64,000 nucleotides of DNA from Ligustrum vulgare (taxonomy: Eukaryota; Streptophyta; Magnoliopsida; Lamiales; Oleaceae), in the NCBI GenBank assembly GCA_963555705.1, contig OY743172.1:66236602-66300601 (forward strand), written 5' to 3'. The position numbers and the translations under genes are program-made. A model generated the notes under the pieces. That model saw only the letters and a list, made by a program, of their open reading frames with translations, had not been told where the DNA came from and did no database searches. Below, in pieces: positions 21,944-35,069 of the stretch; within the stretch, counting starts at the first letter, position 1, and each line of letters begins with the position of its first letter.

Positions 21944-22436
21944 GAGCGTTCACACTACATAAAATCTTAGCCTACCAGATGTGTATCATTAAAGATGAAG
22001 ACGAAGTTAAATAATGCCACCCACAAACATTTTGACGACGACAACTTGGGGCTTGAATTAATTAGTGTTATGTATTTGGCCATAAGTGCTAAAATGGGAA
22101 ATCACATACATTCAGGAGGGCACAATAACCTACAGGATGGCATGTCTAGTGTCTAGAATAATACCCATTCAGACGAGACGAGACGACAAGAAGTATACCA
22201 GATTGGACAGTCTAATTATAGAAACGGCATGTGTAACTTGATTAATTAAGCATGAGTACACAAACATAATTAAATATTTATAAGTAGCTACTAATAAATG
22301 ATTGAAGTAGAGAAAGTGTGAAAGTAGTACCCATCTAACAATATGTAGTTCCTTCTCAATGAAGGAAGCATCAGTAGGTCATTTCTCATTCACTAACTCC
22401 AGCACCAGAATGCCAAAACTGTAGACATTAGTTTTA

Positions 22437-24329
22437 AATAAGAACTCGAGGGGAATAAATATTTTCATGGGATTTAATTTGTCACTAATACTTAAAGGGT
22501 CGAAAATGAAATCAACTATTAAACTTGGGGATTTAGTTTTCCAGTATTGATAGTTTAAGACTAAATGTTAGATTATATGAAGGTTTGAGGACTTATTTTG
22601 CACTTAAGATTATTGGACCACAAGTCTTAAGCTTATCTATTTTCATTTTCCCAATCCTTCCAGCGAAAAGATAGAGAACGAAAGTGAGGGAAGTGAGGAA
22701 GAAAATGAAAATTAAGTAACAAAGGAGGGGTGCGTAAGTTTCATTCTTCATGATCTTTCGGTTTCACCCATCAACTCGAAGTAAAATAGGAAGAGGAGAC
22801 TGATGAAACAACTCAAGAAGCACTTCTTTTCTGCATAATTTCAACTCGATCAGGTAAGGGAAACAACGCCTCAAATGTTAGTTTAATTCATTTAGTGGAC
22901 TGAACTTTAAGTAAGAATAGGTGTTTAAGTTATTGCTGAGTACTATTTAAAAGCTATGCATTTCATGATTTGGTTATGGAAATGGGTCACCGAAATGAAG
23001 AAATGGATATTGGCAGCACTAGTATGTGGTGTAGGTAGGTGTACATGCATTTAAACTGATGTATTTCAAGAAGAAATGAAAATAGTAGATTACTTGAGTG
23101 AACGAGAAATTCTGTCAATATTTAGGAAGTATATTGTTATTTTGTCAATGATCTGATTGTCATGGATTTTAACATGGAAACCAAATTAAGTGTTGATTAT
23201 TGGAGATATGATTTTAAAAGAATTCTTGTGAAGGATTAAATATTTTTAGTAATTTTATTTGGCGATAAGAAGTTGGAAATGTAATACATCAACTTATTAT
23301 TAGTTAATTCTTATTCCAAATAGTAGGATAGGAATATTGCTCGAGGTACCTATAAGAGATTTCAACTTGGTGTGATGAATTGAGGTCATGAGAAGATTGA
23401 AAATGCCTACCAATCTAGCTAGATCATTGTCGAGAACTCGGTGAGTGAAAAAATTTAATTATTTTCAAATTTGATAATTGCTTATATAATTTTGTTAAAC
23501 GTGATTATTGTGAAATATTATGTGAATTTGAGATTTGTGGAATTATAAAGATTGTGAAATGATTATATATTAGATGAAAGGTGAGACATATGTGTAATAT
23601 TGAAATCCACTAAAAAGTACACATGATTATATACTTCTTCTAGTTTACTGAGGGGCTTTAACCGTGTTCTATACTACACTGAGGGGTCTTTAATCGGGTA
23701 TGATAATACCCTAAGGCGGTTTTGACTGTGTATGATATAGTTCATTGAGAGGTCTTAGCCGTGTTCTAGATTGATTATCAGAGCTCTATAAGACTAGCTT
23801 GGGAGGCAGTCTACTAGCATATGACCAGAGTACATATTATATTCAGTGGGTATATTTAAGGGAGATTTGTTAGGGTATGACCATATCTAGAGATTGCAGA
23901 ATGTGATGACAGCATTCTATTGATATGATGAGACTATGTCACTAATTTGATTAGAGATGATATTTTTCAGTTTTACCAAAATGTCTCACGTCTTAGCTAT
24001 GATTATATGGTATTTGTATTGTGAACTCGATTTTCAATAAATTTGTATAAATGGGAAAGTATAATAATTTTCGAAAATATCCTCAAACTGAGCTATCAAC
24101 TCATTATTTTCCACTATTTTTCTTAGCAGGTAACTAATGAATTTAGGAAGCCTGAAGAACATATTGATTTTGGAGTCACACCAGTATGACATGTGTAGGT
24201 TATTGTTTTATTTAAATAAAACATTAACTATCATTTTTGGGCCCACAATATTTTGAAAAAATGAGTTGTTTTTCATATGAATAATCATTTTTGTACAATT
24301 GCTTTTGACAATGTATTTGACAATTTCGC
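22437..24329 (+). other. Gene-free stretch, LTR-like remnant
   Basis: No coding frame is recognisable. From about 23620 there are four imperfect units of the form ACTGAGGGGYYTTAACCGTG, then around 24080-24150 a CTGAGCTATCAACTCATTAT block and GCAGGTAACTAATGAATTTA. This layout is typical of the 3' half of plant Gypsy LTRs on the plus strand, but I cannot set its ends. Upstream (22480-22620) only weak low-complexity similarity is seen. Confidence 0.4.
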
Positions 24330-27320
24330 TGTAACGCCCCGAATTCCATGCGGAGCCCGGGACGCCACTTCGTCCTTTAAAACTGACTTTATTGCGGAAA
24401 ATCAATTTAGTTCAAAAAGTCACATTCATTATTTGAAAACTTCAGCGGAAAACTTAATTAATTTGAAATATAGAACAATTCATAAAAATTTAATTCCAAT
24501 TATTTAAATGAAATTAATGATAAATAATCCAATCAGTAACATTCGTAAAATTGACTAAAAATCTTCATCATTTATTAAATTTGCCACAGCTGCCCTTTCA
24601 TTCGCCGCCTTCTCCGAGATCTGCAAAAATTGTTAAAAATGGAATGAGCATTTCGAAAGAAATACTCAGTAGACTCATCGCCAATAATTAATTTACAGAA
24701 TAATTGAACACGTAATTATGCAATCATACAATGACATCATTCTCATATTCTTGGGCTACTTTACTTTCAAAATCAAGGCTCTTTAAAAATCATAGGGTGT
24801 GGGTAGTCTCGTCTCGTGCACTTAAGGCACATAAGTTATGCATAACATCATCATTTCTCATTTATCTCATAAGAGATATTCTTTTCTCGTCTCATGCATC
24901 AAAGCATGTAAATCACGTAATTTCACATAAGACATGCAATTATAATTTAAACTAATTAATGGGGCGAGTCTACCTCAAATCACGAGTCTGAAAGTTGAGC
25001 AAGAAAATTCACGTTGTTCTTCTAAATGTCCAAGCGCCTCGTCCAGCATAACTCAAAATAATAAATTCAATTTAATACTTTAAAACTGATCTAAATGACT
25101 TTGAACTTTAGGGACTGAAATGATTATTTTAAAACTTGGGGTTTATAAATATATATATATATCATTTTTAAATCAATAAGGACTAAAATAAATAACTTTT
25201 GAAACTTAAAGTAAGATTTAAAACATTTAAAGCTGTAGGGACTGGAATAAAAGAGTTTAATACTTAGGGGACTAAAACGCAATTTCCGAAAAATAAAATA
25301 CTAAAACAAATCACTTTTCAAACTTGGGGGCTGAAATCACGGATTTAAAATAAGGGGGCTGAACTAAAACATGTTTAAAACTTAATGGAGGCTTATAAAA
25401 CATTTTGAAACAGAAGGGACTGACTTATATATGTTTTAAAACTAACAGGACTGATTTGAAACATTTAAAACTTCAGGGGCCTAAATTGTAAATATTAAAA
25501 TCAGATTTATATTATCAGATCTTTCCTCTCTCTCTCTCTCTCTCATTTTGCGTGAAAACAGGGAGGAGAGGCGAGAGAGGGTTGCGACGGGCACACGCCG
25601 CCGGGGTCTTCACTGCCGGCGAAAATCGCCGCCATTACTTGGCGGCGCCGAAGGCGGATGGTGGGGAGGTTATGGGCTCGGCCTTGGGTGTCAAAATAGG
25701 GAGAAAACTGAGGCTGCGACGAAGTTTAAGGTTCGATCTTGGCTGCGAATTCCGATGACAAATCCGGTTGAAATAGGTTCTGCAGTGGAGGTAAGTAAAT
25801 GGGTTCTCCTCTTTGGTTTTGATTTTGGTTTTGGGCAGCGATGATGATGATGGGTTTTTGATTGGGGATTGGAATTTGGGTGTTGGTTGAGTGGCGTTTG
25901 AGGAGGGCAGTGGGCGGTTGAGGTGGTTTTGATATTGTTGAAGATGGTGCGTAGCAGTAGTAGTGGTGGTGAAGGGTTTGGCTATGGTCGATTGATTGGG
26001 TGGTGATGGTTGCGGTTGTGGTTATGGGAAATGGTGGTTCGAATGTGGGTGGTTGTTTGGGTTACGGTAATGGTTGGAGCCAATGGTGGAATTGGTGTTG
26101 GTCGTCTTGTGGTGTTGCTTGCACGGTTCGGCCATGGTGGTTGCAGGCTCGGTTTTGGATTGTGATGATGGGCAGGGGCGGTTTGAATGGTTTCCGATTA
26201 TGGAGGTGGTGATGTGTATTGCAGGTGGTTGTGTTCTATCGAGTAAGTGGTGATGATGCTTGATTCGGTGAAGATATTGAATAAGCTGCATTGGGGTGGT
26301 GATGATGGAAGACAGACGATGGTGATGCAGATGAGAACTGCAGTAGCAGTGGTTGGTGAATTGAGGATGATGTTTATGGTGGTGGCTTGGCATGGCTGAT
26401 TTGGCTAACTGGTGATGATGAAGTTGATTGCAGTCTTGGTTATGGTTTTGGGTGATGCTGTAGTGGACTGAGGGTTGATTTATGCGGTGATGAGTGGTAC
26501 ATTGACGGTGGTAATGATCTTGAAATGGAAATTGTATTGGATGGAGCTGAATTGGAGGGGGACTGGAAGGAGCTGGCCGTGATTGTGATCTGTGATTGTG
26601 TGGATTGATATAATGATGGAAAAACTGTGGTGGTATTGAGAGTGGTGAATAAATTGTGTTTCTTGTAGGCCGTGACTTGGTATTGGTTAGGAATTATAAG
26701 AGATAATAGTGGGGAATTATGTTGGAATGAAGTGGAAAGTGGTGTAAAGTATGGTGATTGATTGTAGGGGGTGAAGAGAATGATGAAGTGAATGGGGAAT
26801 TATTGCCATGTAGGTTGTGTTTAAATTTTGGTAAATGCATGATGGTTGATAATTGGGTGAGGGAGGATTGAAGGGATTTGGGCTGATTGAGGGGGTTGAA
26901 GGGGAGAATTTGGGCAAGGAAAATTGTGTGAATTTGGGAGGCTTATTGTAGAATGGCTGGATCGAGGGAAGAGATTGAGGGAAAATGGGAAGTTGCCAAT
27001 GAATTGGTTTTGATAGAAATCTGGAATGGTAAAAAAAAAAAAAAAATACTAATTTTAGGACTTTGGATTTAAAACATTTTGGACTTAAATAATTAAAATT
27101 TGGGTTAAAATACATAAATAAATAAATAAATAATGAAAATAAGATACTTTCATAAAAATTGAAATTGAAATTGAAATTGAACTACGATAAATTTAAATAA
27201 TTTAAATTTTAACTTAAATAATTAGACGAAAATGTGTTTAAAATAAATAGGTAAAATCGTAGCGACACGTTTTAAATAATATTTATTTAAATAATTCATG
27301 GAAAATTCTTGGTCGCTACA
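24330..27320 (-). repeat. Solo LTR, Tekay-like Gypsy, minus strand
   Basis: On the minus strand it opens TGTAGCGACCAAGAATTTTC and closes GGAATTCGGGGCGTTACA. The same opening and the nearby GTGTCGCTAC motif recur in the LTRs of the element at 48507-56573, so this is a related family. There is no primer site or coding region beside it. Flanks TTCGC and TTCAA match at 3 of 5 bases, so a decayed TSD is possible. The 2991-bp interior includes a CT microsatellite (25523-25543), a GT/GAT-rich low-complexity stretch (25850-26700) and degenerate repeats at 25080-25500. Open frames there are compositional. Confidence 0.65.
25080..25500 (-). repeat. Degenerate AAAACTT-GGGACTGAA repeats in solo LTR
   Basis: About ten diverged units of 35-45 bp on the plus strand (GGGACTGAA or GGGGCTGAA, spacer, TTTAAAACTT). 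Read on the minus strand they give the same CCCTAAAGTTTTAAA logic as the Copia leader repeats at 4130-4860. Confidence 0.6.
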
Positions 27321-27615
27321 TTCAATATCTCGCGATACTATGGAACGAAAATATCGTGATATACTTTGAAACTAAAAAATGATATATTTAGACGAGTCCA
27401 CTTTCCTTTTCCATTTTATTTCTCTTTCAACTCAAAAAAGCCTCTCTGATAACTTCGTTGCCGATGACCCACACTCCCGGAGCTAGCCATGTCTCCAGCG
27501 CCGACGAAGACGTGACCAACATTTTTTTGGGTTCGCGTAGAAGACAACAGTTAATAACCTGTGTCATTCCTCTCAAAATATTCCGGCATTTTTTTGGGTT
27601 AGCATATTATGTATA

Positions 27616-29334
27616 CTAGTGTATCACCCGTGCGATACACGGATATTGTATCGTACAAAATATATTGTAAAATTAGTGAATAATTTTGGTATATTGAAAA
27701 GAGTAATCCTACATGTACAGGCCCTGTACGAATGCAATTTTCCAATTGAAAAAACAAATTTGATTTGTAATAAAATATGTCAACACTTTTCTTTTAAGTT
27801 TAGTATAAGCATTATAAATTCAATACTACACCATTTTAATCCATAAATAAAAATAAGTGAGATATTGAGGATGCTATGTTTGTCGGATACTTTAGTATTT
27901 TACTTAATACATTAGTAAATAATACTAAAGTATTCGTCAAATATAAATATATTGTGGAAGGTATCAATTATTTCTCATGATTTATGCCTCTCGTATTTAA
28001 GTTTTACCAATTTTGATTCAAAAATATAAATCACAATAATTATAAATGTGTGCTTAATCTTAAACCTACAAATATTTGTATTTAACTAATAAAACTATAT
28101 TTTTAATTATAAAATCAAGTAGTTAAAATAATAATTACATAAATTTAGCAATTATCATGATATGACAACATGCTATGTTGGTGACAAAAAAATTATAACG
28201 AAAATGGTATACCATATAATCTTCACACAACTATTAAAATTAAGAATGATTAAAAGAATATTATTCGCTTTTAACAATTTTTGCATTTTCTTCACGTATT
28301 TAACATTTTATCTAAATTTCTTTCAGAAACATCAATCACAATAATTATAAGCTTTTGTTTAATCTTAAGAGCAAATATTTGTATTTGACAAATAAAAATG
28401 ATTGTTAATTTCAATAATTTTTATGAGTTATGGTCAACTTCAAAGAAAATTCAAATTTAGTAGTTTATTTAATGGTGTATCATGTTTTTTATTTAATATT
28501 ATGGATACAATATTGATTATGTGGAATGTATCAATATATTTCTAATAGTTTATGCATTCTCCTCTCGTATTTAAGCTTTAAATTTTTCATTCAAAAATAA
28601 GAATCATAATAATTATAAAAGCATGTTGAATCTTAACCTACAAATATTTGCATTTGACCAATAAAATTATATTTTCACCTATAAAATCAAGTGGTCAAAA
28701 TAACAATTTCATAAATCTAGCAATTATCATGATATAAAAATCGACAATGTTGGAGTAAAAAAATTATAGCAAAAATTGTACCATATAACCTTTACACAAC
28801 TATTAAAATTAAGAATTATTAAAAAAATATTATTCATTCTTAACCAATAACATTATAGTTTTACATATAAAATCAAGTAGTTAAAATAATACTTACGCAA
28901 ATCTTGCAATTATCATGACATGGCAACTGGATAACATTGGTCAAAAAATTATACCGAGAATTTTAGATCATATAATTTTTAGACAATTATTAAAATTAAT
29001 TTTATATTTGTTTTATTCAAAAAAATGTATTAATACTAATTAACACTTAAGCCAGCAAAAAATTGCATCGAGCATTTAATATGAAATGGAAAAATGAAAA
29101 GTCATTTCCCATCTACACCTCATTAATCAATTCAACATCAACAAATGAAAGGTCATTGGCATGATACGTCTTCCACCTATTCCAATACCATATTCAAGTT
29201 ACTAATTAATGTTAAACAATTGTATCGGAAATCAGGAAAAAAAACACAAAAATACATAAGGTTTCCAAAAAAATAAGTGACAGTAGGCAGGAAATTTTTT
29301 TTTACGGCTGTTGTGGTTTAATATATACTATAGA
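27616..29334 (-). mobile_element. Non-autonomous Helitron
   Basis: On the minus strand it begins TCTATAGTATATATTAAACC (plus-strand 29334 downward) and ends with a hairpin (CCGTGTATCGCACGG) followed by GTGATACA and CTAG at 27619-27616. It lies between host A and T on the minus strand, as expected for rolling-circle Helitrons. At 1.7 kb it has no Rep/helicase. The interior contains two to three diverged copies of a block of about 300 bp (28000-28300, 28540-28850, 28850-29010) sharing ACAAATATTTG, TATAAAATCAAGT and GCAATTATCATGA. Confidence 0.75.
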
Positions 29335-30950
29335 TAATAAAATAATAATAATAATATATTATGATTAAGATAAGATTTCTCCCGTACACAAAATGCATAA
29401 AAAATAATATATTAAAATAATTAATAAAATTTTACAAACAATAAAACTATTTCAAATTATAATAGCTTCTTTGAGTAATAAAAATCAATTTATATATTTA
29501 AGTAGTAAATGATTATTAAGTTTTCCACATTTTTTCACAAAAAAAAAAAAAATGAAGTTGTTGTTCGATAAAAAATTGATATTATTTTTTATTGAAAATA
29601 ACAGATATTTTTGCACATTGTTTGGAGTTGCGTTTTTAAGTATTAAAATGAACGTGCTTAATAATTTCAATTTCATTTCCCATTGCACTAAACGCATCAT
29701 CAAGCCCCTGTTTGGTACCTATTATTTTTAAATCTCATTTTTTAAAAACTCATTTTCAACCACACATTATACCAATAAAATAATCTAACATAAGTCCAAA
29801 AATATTCTCCAATTTTTAACTACACATTCTCCAAAAAATTTACTATTCAAAATCACATTATTCCAAATAAGGTCTCAAATAGGGACCAAATACAGTCAAC
29901 ACGTCATGCATAACATAGTAATTAATTTCACTATGTAAAATGATTTCCATAATACCATTCAAATGCATATCAATGTGATGACATAATAATTAGTTTTAGT
30001 TTCAATAAATTATTAATTATCATGAGTACCTCTTACGTTAATGCAAGCAAGTTTAATTCAAATAATTAAAAAAAAAAAAAGAATAGTAACCGTTTTCTAA
30101 AAAAAAAATTACTGCTTTCTGGAAAAAAAATTATTAAGAAATGTAAACAAACTTATTTGTCACTAATATTTTTAACTAAACAAAAAAGAACAAATATTAA
30201 AGTTTAATAAAATATTAATCTAATTAATGCACAAATAATGCACGAAAAAGTAAAGTTATTTTTGTTTTTCAAAGTTAATGTGTAGTTTTCCAAATGTATT
30301 AATTTCTTTATAAAATTTATTTTTTATAAAGCAATTAATGATGAATATTAATGCATTCCAATTTTTGGAAAGTATTTTAGACTGGAAAACAAAAATGATC
30401 TACGGAAGTTGCAATTTAACAATATGAATTTTGATAAGTGCTTGTTAATTTTTAATGCTTATACATAATTTCTCCCGTATACAAAATGCATAAAAAATAA
30501 TATTATATTAAAATAATTATTAAAATTTTACAAACAATAAAACTACTTCAAATTATAATAGTTATATTAAAAATTTTTATAATTTTTTTATCATCAACTC
30601 TTTATTAATTTCCACATCTTGTCTTTTGAGACGATTTTTGTTCAATATATTTGTTTTGTTGGCGAAAAACACTTATTTATCTCTCATATTTTTAAATAAT
30701 CAAAATAAATAATTAATACAAAAGTTAAAAAAAATATTTGCACATCCTTTCAATGCAAATTAGCAGAATATTTGAATAGAAATTGCGATTAGAAATAAAA
30801 TTTATTAATTAATTGAATGTTATAAATAACAATGCGATTAAAAAAAGTTAAGGATATAAAAGCAAAACTAAACAAACACCGAAGATCTATCTTGCAATTA
30901 AACTATGGTTTAAATTTAAAAAAATGTGTTGTATGAATAAAGTTCCCTAA

Positions 30951-31007
<57 letters not shown>

Positions 31008-31221
31008 AACTATTAGCATTCAATACATGTAGTCAAGTGCCTATTTACAATGCATTACACACTTTCCCACATTAAATGTCTCATTAATTGTCAACAACTC
31101 ATTTCCCAATTCCGGAAATTCAATTGAAAAAAAAAAAAAAATTCCAAAAATAGAAACTGAAAATGGGCGGGAAAATTTTTTTGACGGCACTTCTGTTTTT
31201 ATATATATATATATATATAGA
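29335..31221 (-). other. AT-rich gene-free stretch ending in a second Helitron 5' end
   Basis: No coding frame. Near 31221 the minus strand reads TCTATATATATATA followed by AAAACAGAAGTGCCGTC and AAAATTTTCCCGCC, closely like the 5' end of the Helitron at 29334, so a second minus-strand Helitron starts here. Its 3' end was not found. A motif around TTTCTCCCGTAYACAAAATG occurs at about 29368 and 30470 and may mark decayed ends. An (AT)n microsatellite lies at about 30954-31003. Confidence 0.45.
29708..29895. mobile_element. Putative MITE with CTGTTTGGT-type ends
   Basis: A 188-bp AT-rich unit has terminal inverted similarity: CTGTTTGGTACCTATT at the left and, inverted, CTGTATTTGGTCCCTATT at the right. 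It is non-coding. No clean TSD was identified. Confidence 0.4.
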
Positions 31222-34200
31222 TATAGATAGATTTTATGTATTTGATTTGCTGTATATAGAGGTGTATTCTCTTCTTGCTTAATTAAGTTGTTTGTATCAA
31301 AGACTTATCAATTCTGAAATCAAAATCTTTCAGCTCGTTCGTTCTTTCAATTCTCAGTCCTTATTTCAAACTCACATAATTGGTAGTTAACACACCCATT
31401 TAAGCTTTGCACATTAATAGTGGAATCAAAGCATTTTTATTAAGAAAAATATCCTAAATTGAAAAATCTGTGTTAGGCAAGTCAAAACTCTTTACAGTTT
31501 CTTGTTATGGCTCAAGAAAATTGATACTAAAATTCTTTTCTTTTTAAGCTCAATTTAAGTCTCATGTTGTTTTCTGGTCCTCGTACAGACACCTCCATAT
31601 CTCATACTTCAGGCTACCGACAAGAGTTTCAAAATAAAGACGAGTATCTCAAATCTTGTCCCCCGACAATTTCACGATCGAAGAGTGTGTAGGTTTGGAG
31701 TTGATGAGCGGCGGAGTCACTTTCTTTGCTTAGAGGAGAAAGCTTTCAAATTCTACACAAGAAAATATTACCGTCAGATTTCTGTATTAGAGGAGAAGGG
31801 TCAATGTTTTTGAGAAGGAGAAGATTTTGAACTTTTGGCTTCTTTTGAAGGGGTTAGGTATAGGCACGTCCATTTTAATTATTTCTTGTACAAATAGGGG
31901 CAATTTAGTCATTTTGCTTTGTCGTTGTGAACAATCTTGTCAAAAAGTATTGTACAAGTCCCGTTTTCATATTGCTTATGAATGGTAGTAGATCATATTC
32001 AGCCTTGTGGTGGGTCCGTCGTGTAGCTGGCATCTATCATCTACGCACTTTTTTTCTCGAGTCCATTAGGGTGATTTTGGGACGGAACGGGTTGTGTCAG
32101 TAATGAACAAAACTAATGCTTGTTTGTAATTTGAGTCAAGAGACGGTAGTAAGATTTCTATAGAAGTTTAAAATAACATTTCCATTACATTGATATAGTT
32201 GAGCAGAAAAGGATTATGTTCCCTAGTAAAGTTCTAGAGTATTAAGTCTCCCATATCGTATTCAAGTGAATAAAAGTCACAGTGTTATTTTCTGAATCTG
32301 GAAAGGTTTTGGGGTAGATACTTATGGCCTATAGTTGAGCAGAAGAGGAAAGGAAGACAGAAAATGAACCTATTAAATGTTGAAAAAGCAAAACAACAAT
32401 TCAATACTGATTTTGACAAACAAAATTTTCCACTGACCACCAATACAAATATGGTCCCAAAATCATTGAACCAGTCAACTAATAGATGGGTCAAAAAAGA
32501 AGTGAAAAATATAAAACGTGAATTCATCTTAATAGGTTTCACTAATTCACATTATATAACAACTACCAATAAAATTTCTTATTATAATAATAATTACAAA
32601 TAAAATTTCTTGAACTCTCTCAGTAATTGGAAAAACAAAATGATAGGAAAATACCTTCTGGGTATTTCAAGAGATGAAGAGAAGACAACAAAGGGATGGA
32701 AGAAAATTAAAATTTCTTGACATTATGATTGATGTGAAACCCTTCACAATTCCTTTCGCACCAAAATTAAAATTCCAATAAAATTCAAGCAAACCTTGCT
32801 GAAAAAATAGATATAAATGAATACAACGAATGCAATAAAATTAATTACTTTCATAAATGATGTCAATGTTTAAAACACAAAGAAAATAGAAAAAGCATAC
32901 CTTGCCACAAAGTAGTTTGATTTGGAGTCATAGCAAACTTCAGCATCATAACATGAAAGCATAAATCCAATATGTATATGACCACATGTTTGGTACAGAG
33001 TAGTGACGACTAAGTCTTAAAGAGTAAAATGATCATATCGAGCAAATTACCTCACGATTATACACCTGAGTTGGGAACAAAAATTTCCCGATTTAAAGTG
33101 CCAGATAGAAAGATATAATTGAATCTTCTTGTTTCGAACTTTTCGACTTTGTCTCCCTCATCCATCCTTGATCCATTCGAAAAAAGACTATCCAAGAAAC
33201 ACGAAAACCGCTAAAATGGGCTTTTCTGCATTGCAGAATCACCACTTATTCTTGAATCAATCTAGCATTTCCATTCTGTATAGGCTGCATCACAAATTAG
33301 TCTTTCCCATTTTTGATTCATATGCTTCTTCCGTAAATGATCACTTTCACTTTTACATTTCTCTCTCAAATTCTTTCACGTAATCACAGATAGATTCAGC
33401 GTAGTTTCAAATAAAACATAAAATTGCAGTAATCAAATTTCAAATCCTATTGTGGATGTGGCACTTAACATCTATTATATTGTCTACGTGGCTGTGTTTA
33501 ACTAATAAAAGTTAATCCATCCATTGTGGATGATCTAACGCAGGTGACTCAGGCTAACGTCCATCTGTCAGCTTCTTTCAACATTTCTCTTCTTACTTGA
33601 GCTTTTTTATATTGGTGTCCCGAGGAGGTAAGGTGGCTGTTAGCGGCTGCTAGTGTACGTTTCATTGCCAGATCGGGAAGGGAAATTAGGATTTGAGGTT
33701 TTCTTTTGTTTAGAACAGAAGTTTTCTTTACTCTACTACACTTACCCAATTCCAAAATTTAATTTCCCACTCACATAAATCACCCACATTTTGTATATCC
33801 ACTCTTCCATAAATTTGCCCCAAAAATCTTAAAATTTTAGAATCTTTGACAATTGAGATTCTGATCAAAATTAATTAGTCAGAATTTTAGTTACTTTTAA
33901 ATATATAATATAGATATAGATTCCACAACACTTCCAAGTTCACAACAATCTACTACTTGGAGACACTTTACTTCGTAAAGAGATCAATCTCTACAATGAA
34001 GAGCTGCAAAATAATGTCTACTCTAATACTACTAGATATATTACCACAAATCGCTCATGTATATTCACGATCTACAATTTGAGAAAGAACAAGCTTAACA
34101 CAAGAAAAGCTTCCTTGTACCTTAAACAACTTGAGGCATGTCATCATTGTCCATTCATTTCTTAAATCATTGAATGTAGTAAAAATATAACCATGAATAG

Positions 34201-35065
34201 TATATTAGGCTAAATATATTTACACCACATTTTCTTATATCTGCACCATGTTTTAATTGCGTGAAATGTTCATAACCTTTAGTCAATGTCACAATTTTGT
34301 CCCCAACTTTTTTTTTTCATTGTATTCTTATTTTATGTCTTCCATTAATTAATACTTTTTGTCTCTTCTATTGAGTTCTATAAAAAAATTTCGTTGAGAG
34401 GAAATAAAAAAATTCCTCGAAAATTTAATAAGTGAAAGAATTAAAATTATAATTAAATACTTGTCCATCGTTTTAAAGAACGATAACAAATTTTTTTAGA
34501 TAAAAATCTTAGTTGAGTAGAAGATTTGCTTATTGTTTAAAACTTAATGATAAAAATTTGGGGAAAAATTAAGAACATAATTATAACAGTCTATAAATAT
34601 TAGGGGATCAATAATACAATTAAAATGTGTTGTGTTTATAAGAAATTGTGTTGCTAATATAATTGTCCAATATATTATGCGCAATTTGCAGTGTAATATA
34701 GACATGGTTTAATGTCCTGCACGACCCTTGACCCAATACCGCTTGACTCTCATTTTATAAAATATTTTTATGTTACAAAATTGTAGTTAAACTAATAATA
34801 AATAAATGAGATTGAAAATTACAAGTTTAAGCGTGTCAATGCAAAGAATAAATGTCATAATACGCTTCGAATTTTTAATATTATTTTAAATTTTTAAAAC
34901 ACTAAATATATTTTTTTGACATAAGAACTAAATACACAAAATATATAATAATATTATTTAATTTTAAAATTACTAATTCAAAGAAAATATATATGTGTGG
35001 TTGTTAATTTTATTTATTATAATATAATATATTTTAAAATTTTCAAAATAATGATTAAAATATAA
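31222..35065. other. Gene-free AT-rich stretch
   Basis: No recognised gene, RNA or complete mobile element. Near 31240-31440 the sequence resembles the end of a Copia LTR followed by a decayed primer site (TGGAATCAAAGC, about 31420). Short frames at 32364-32603 and 33129-33383 show no recognisable domain and lack context, so they are not called as genes. Confidence 0.5.
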
Positions 35066-35069
35066 GATA

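Larger units (their letters stand above)
2750..22436 (-). pseudogene. FEI-like LRR receptor kinase pseudogene, split by retrotransposons
   Basis: Two kinase exon fragments lie on the minus strand. Exon A (22436-22331) translates as NVYSFGILVLELV...PTDASFIEKELHIVRW, i.e. kinase subdomain IX and following. It has one in-frame stop where family members carry Arg, and ends at a consensus GT donor. Exon B (about 2862-2750) translates as EIVDPNCVAVETENLDTLF then SIAI, with a stop replacing Gln, i.e. the subdomain XI region. The order and wording match FEI1/FEI2-type LRR receptor kinases, which act in cell-wall signalling. A 19-kb Copia nest sits in the intron and a gag-only element truncates exon B. 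The 5' part of the gene is not seen. It is non-functional. Family-level identity is strong; orthology is inferred. Confidence 0.75.

Noticed and set aside
25548..25844. Arg/Gly-rich open frames
   Set aside because: They lie in the GC-rich core of a solo LTR on the opposite strand to the element, with no domain and strong composition bias.
33129..33383. 84-codon frame with a Ser/His/Leu-rich start
   Set aside because: No homology recognised, no promoter or splice context, and surrounding DNA is AT-rich intergenic.
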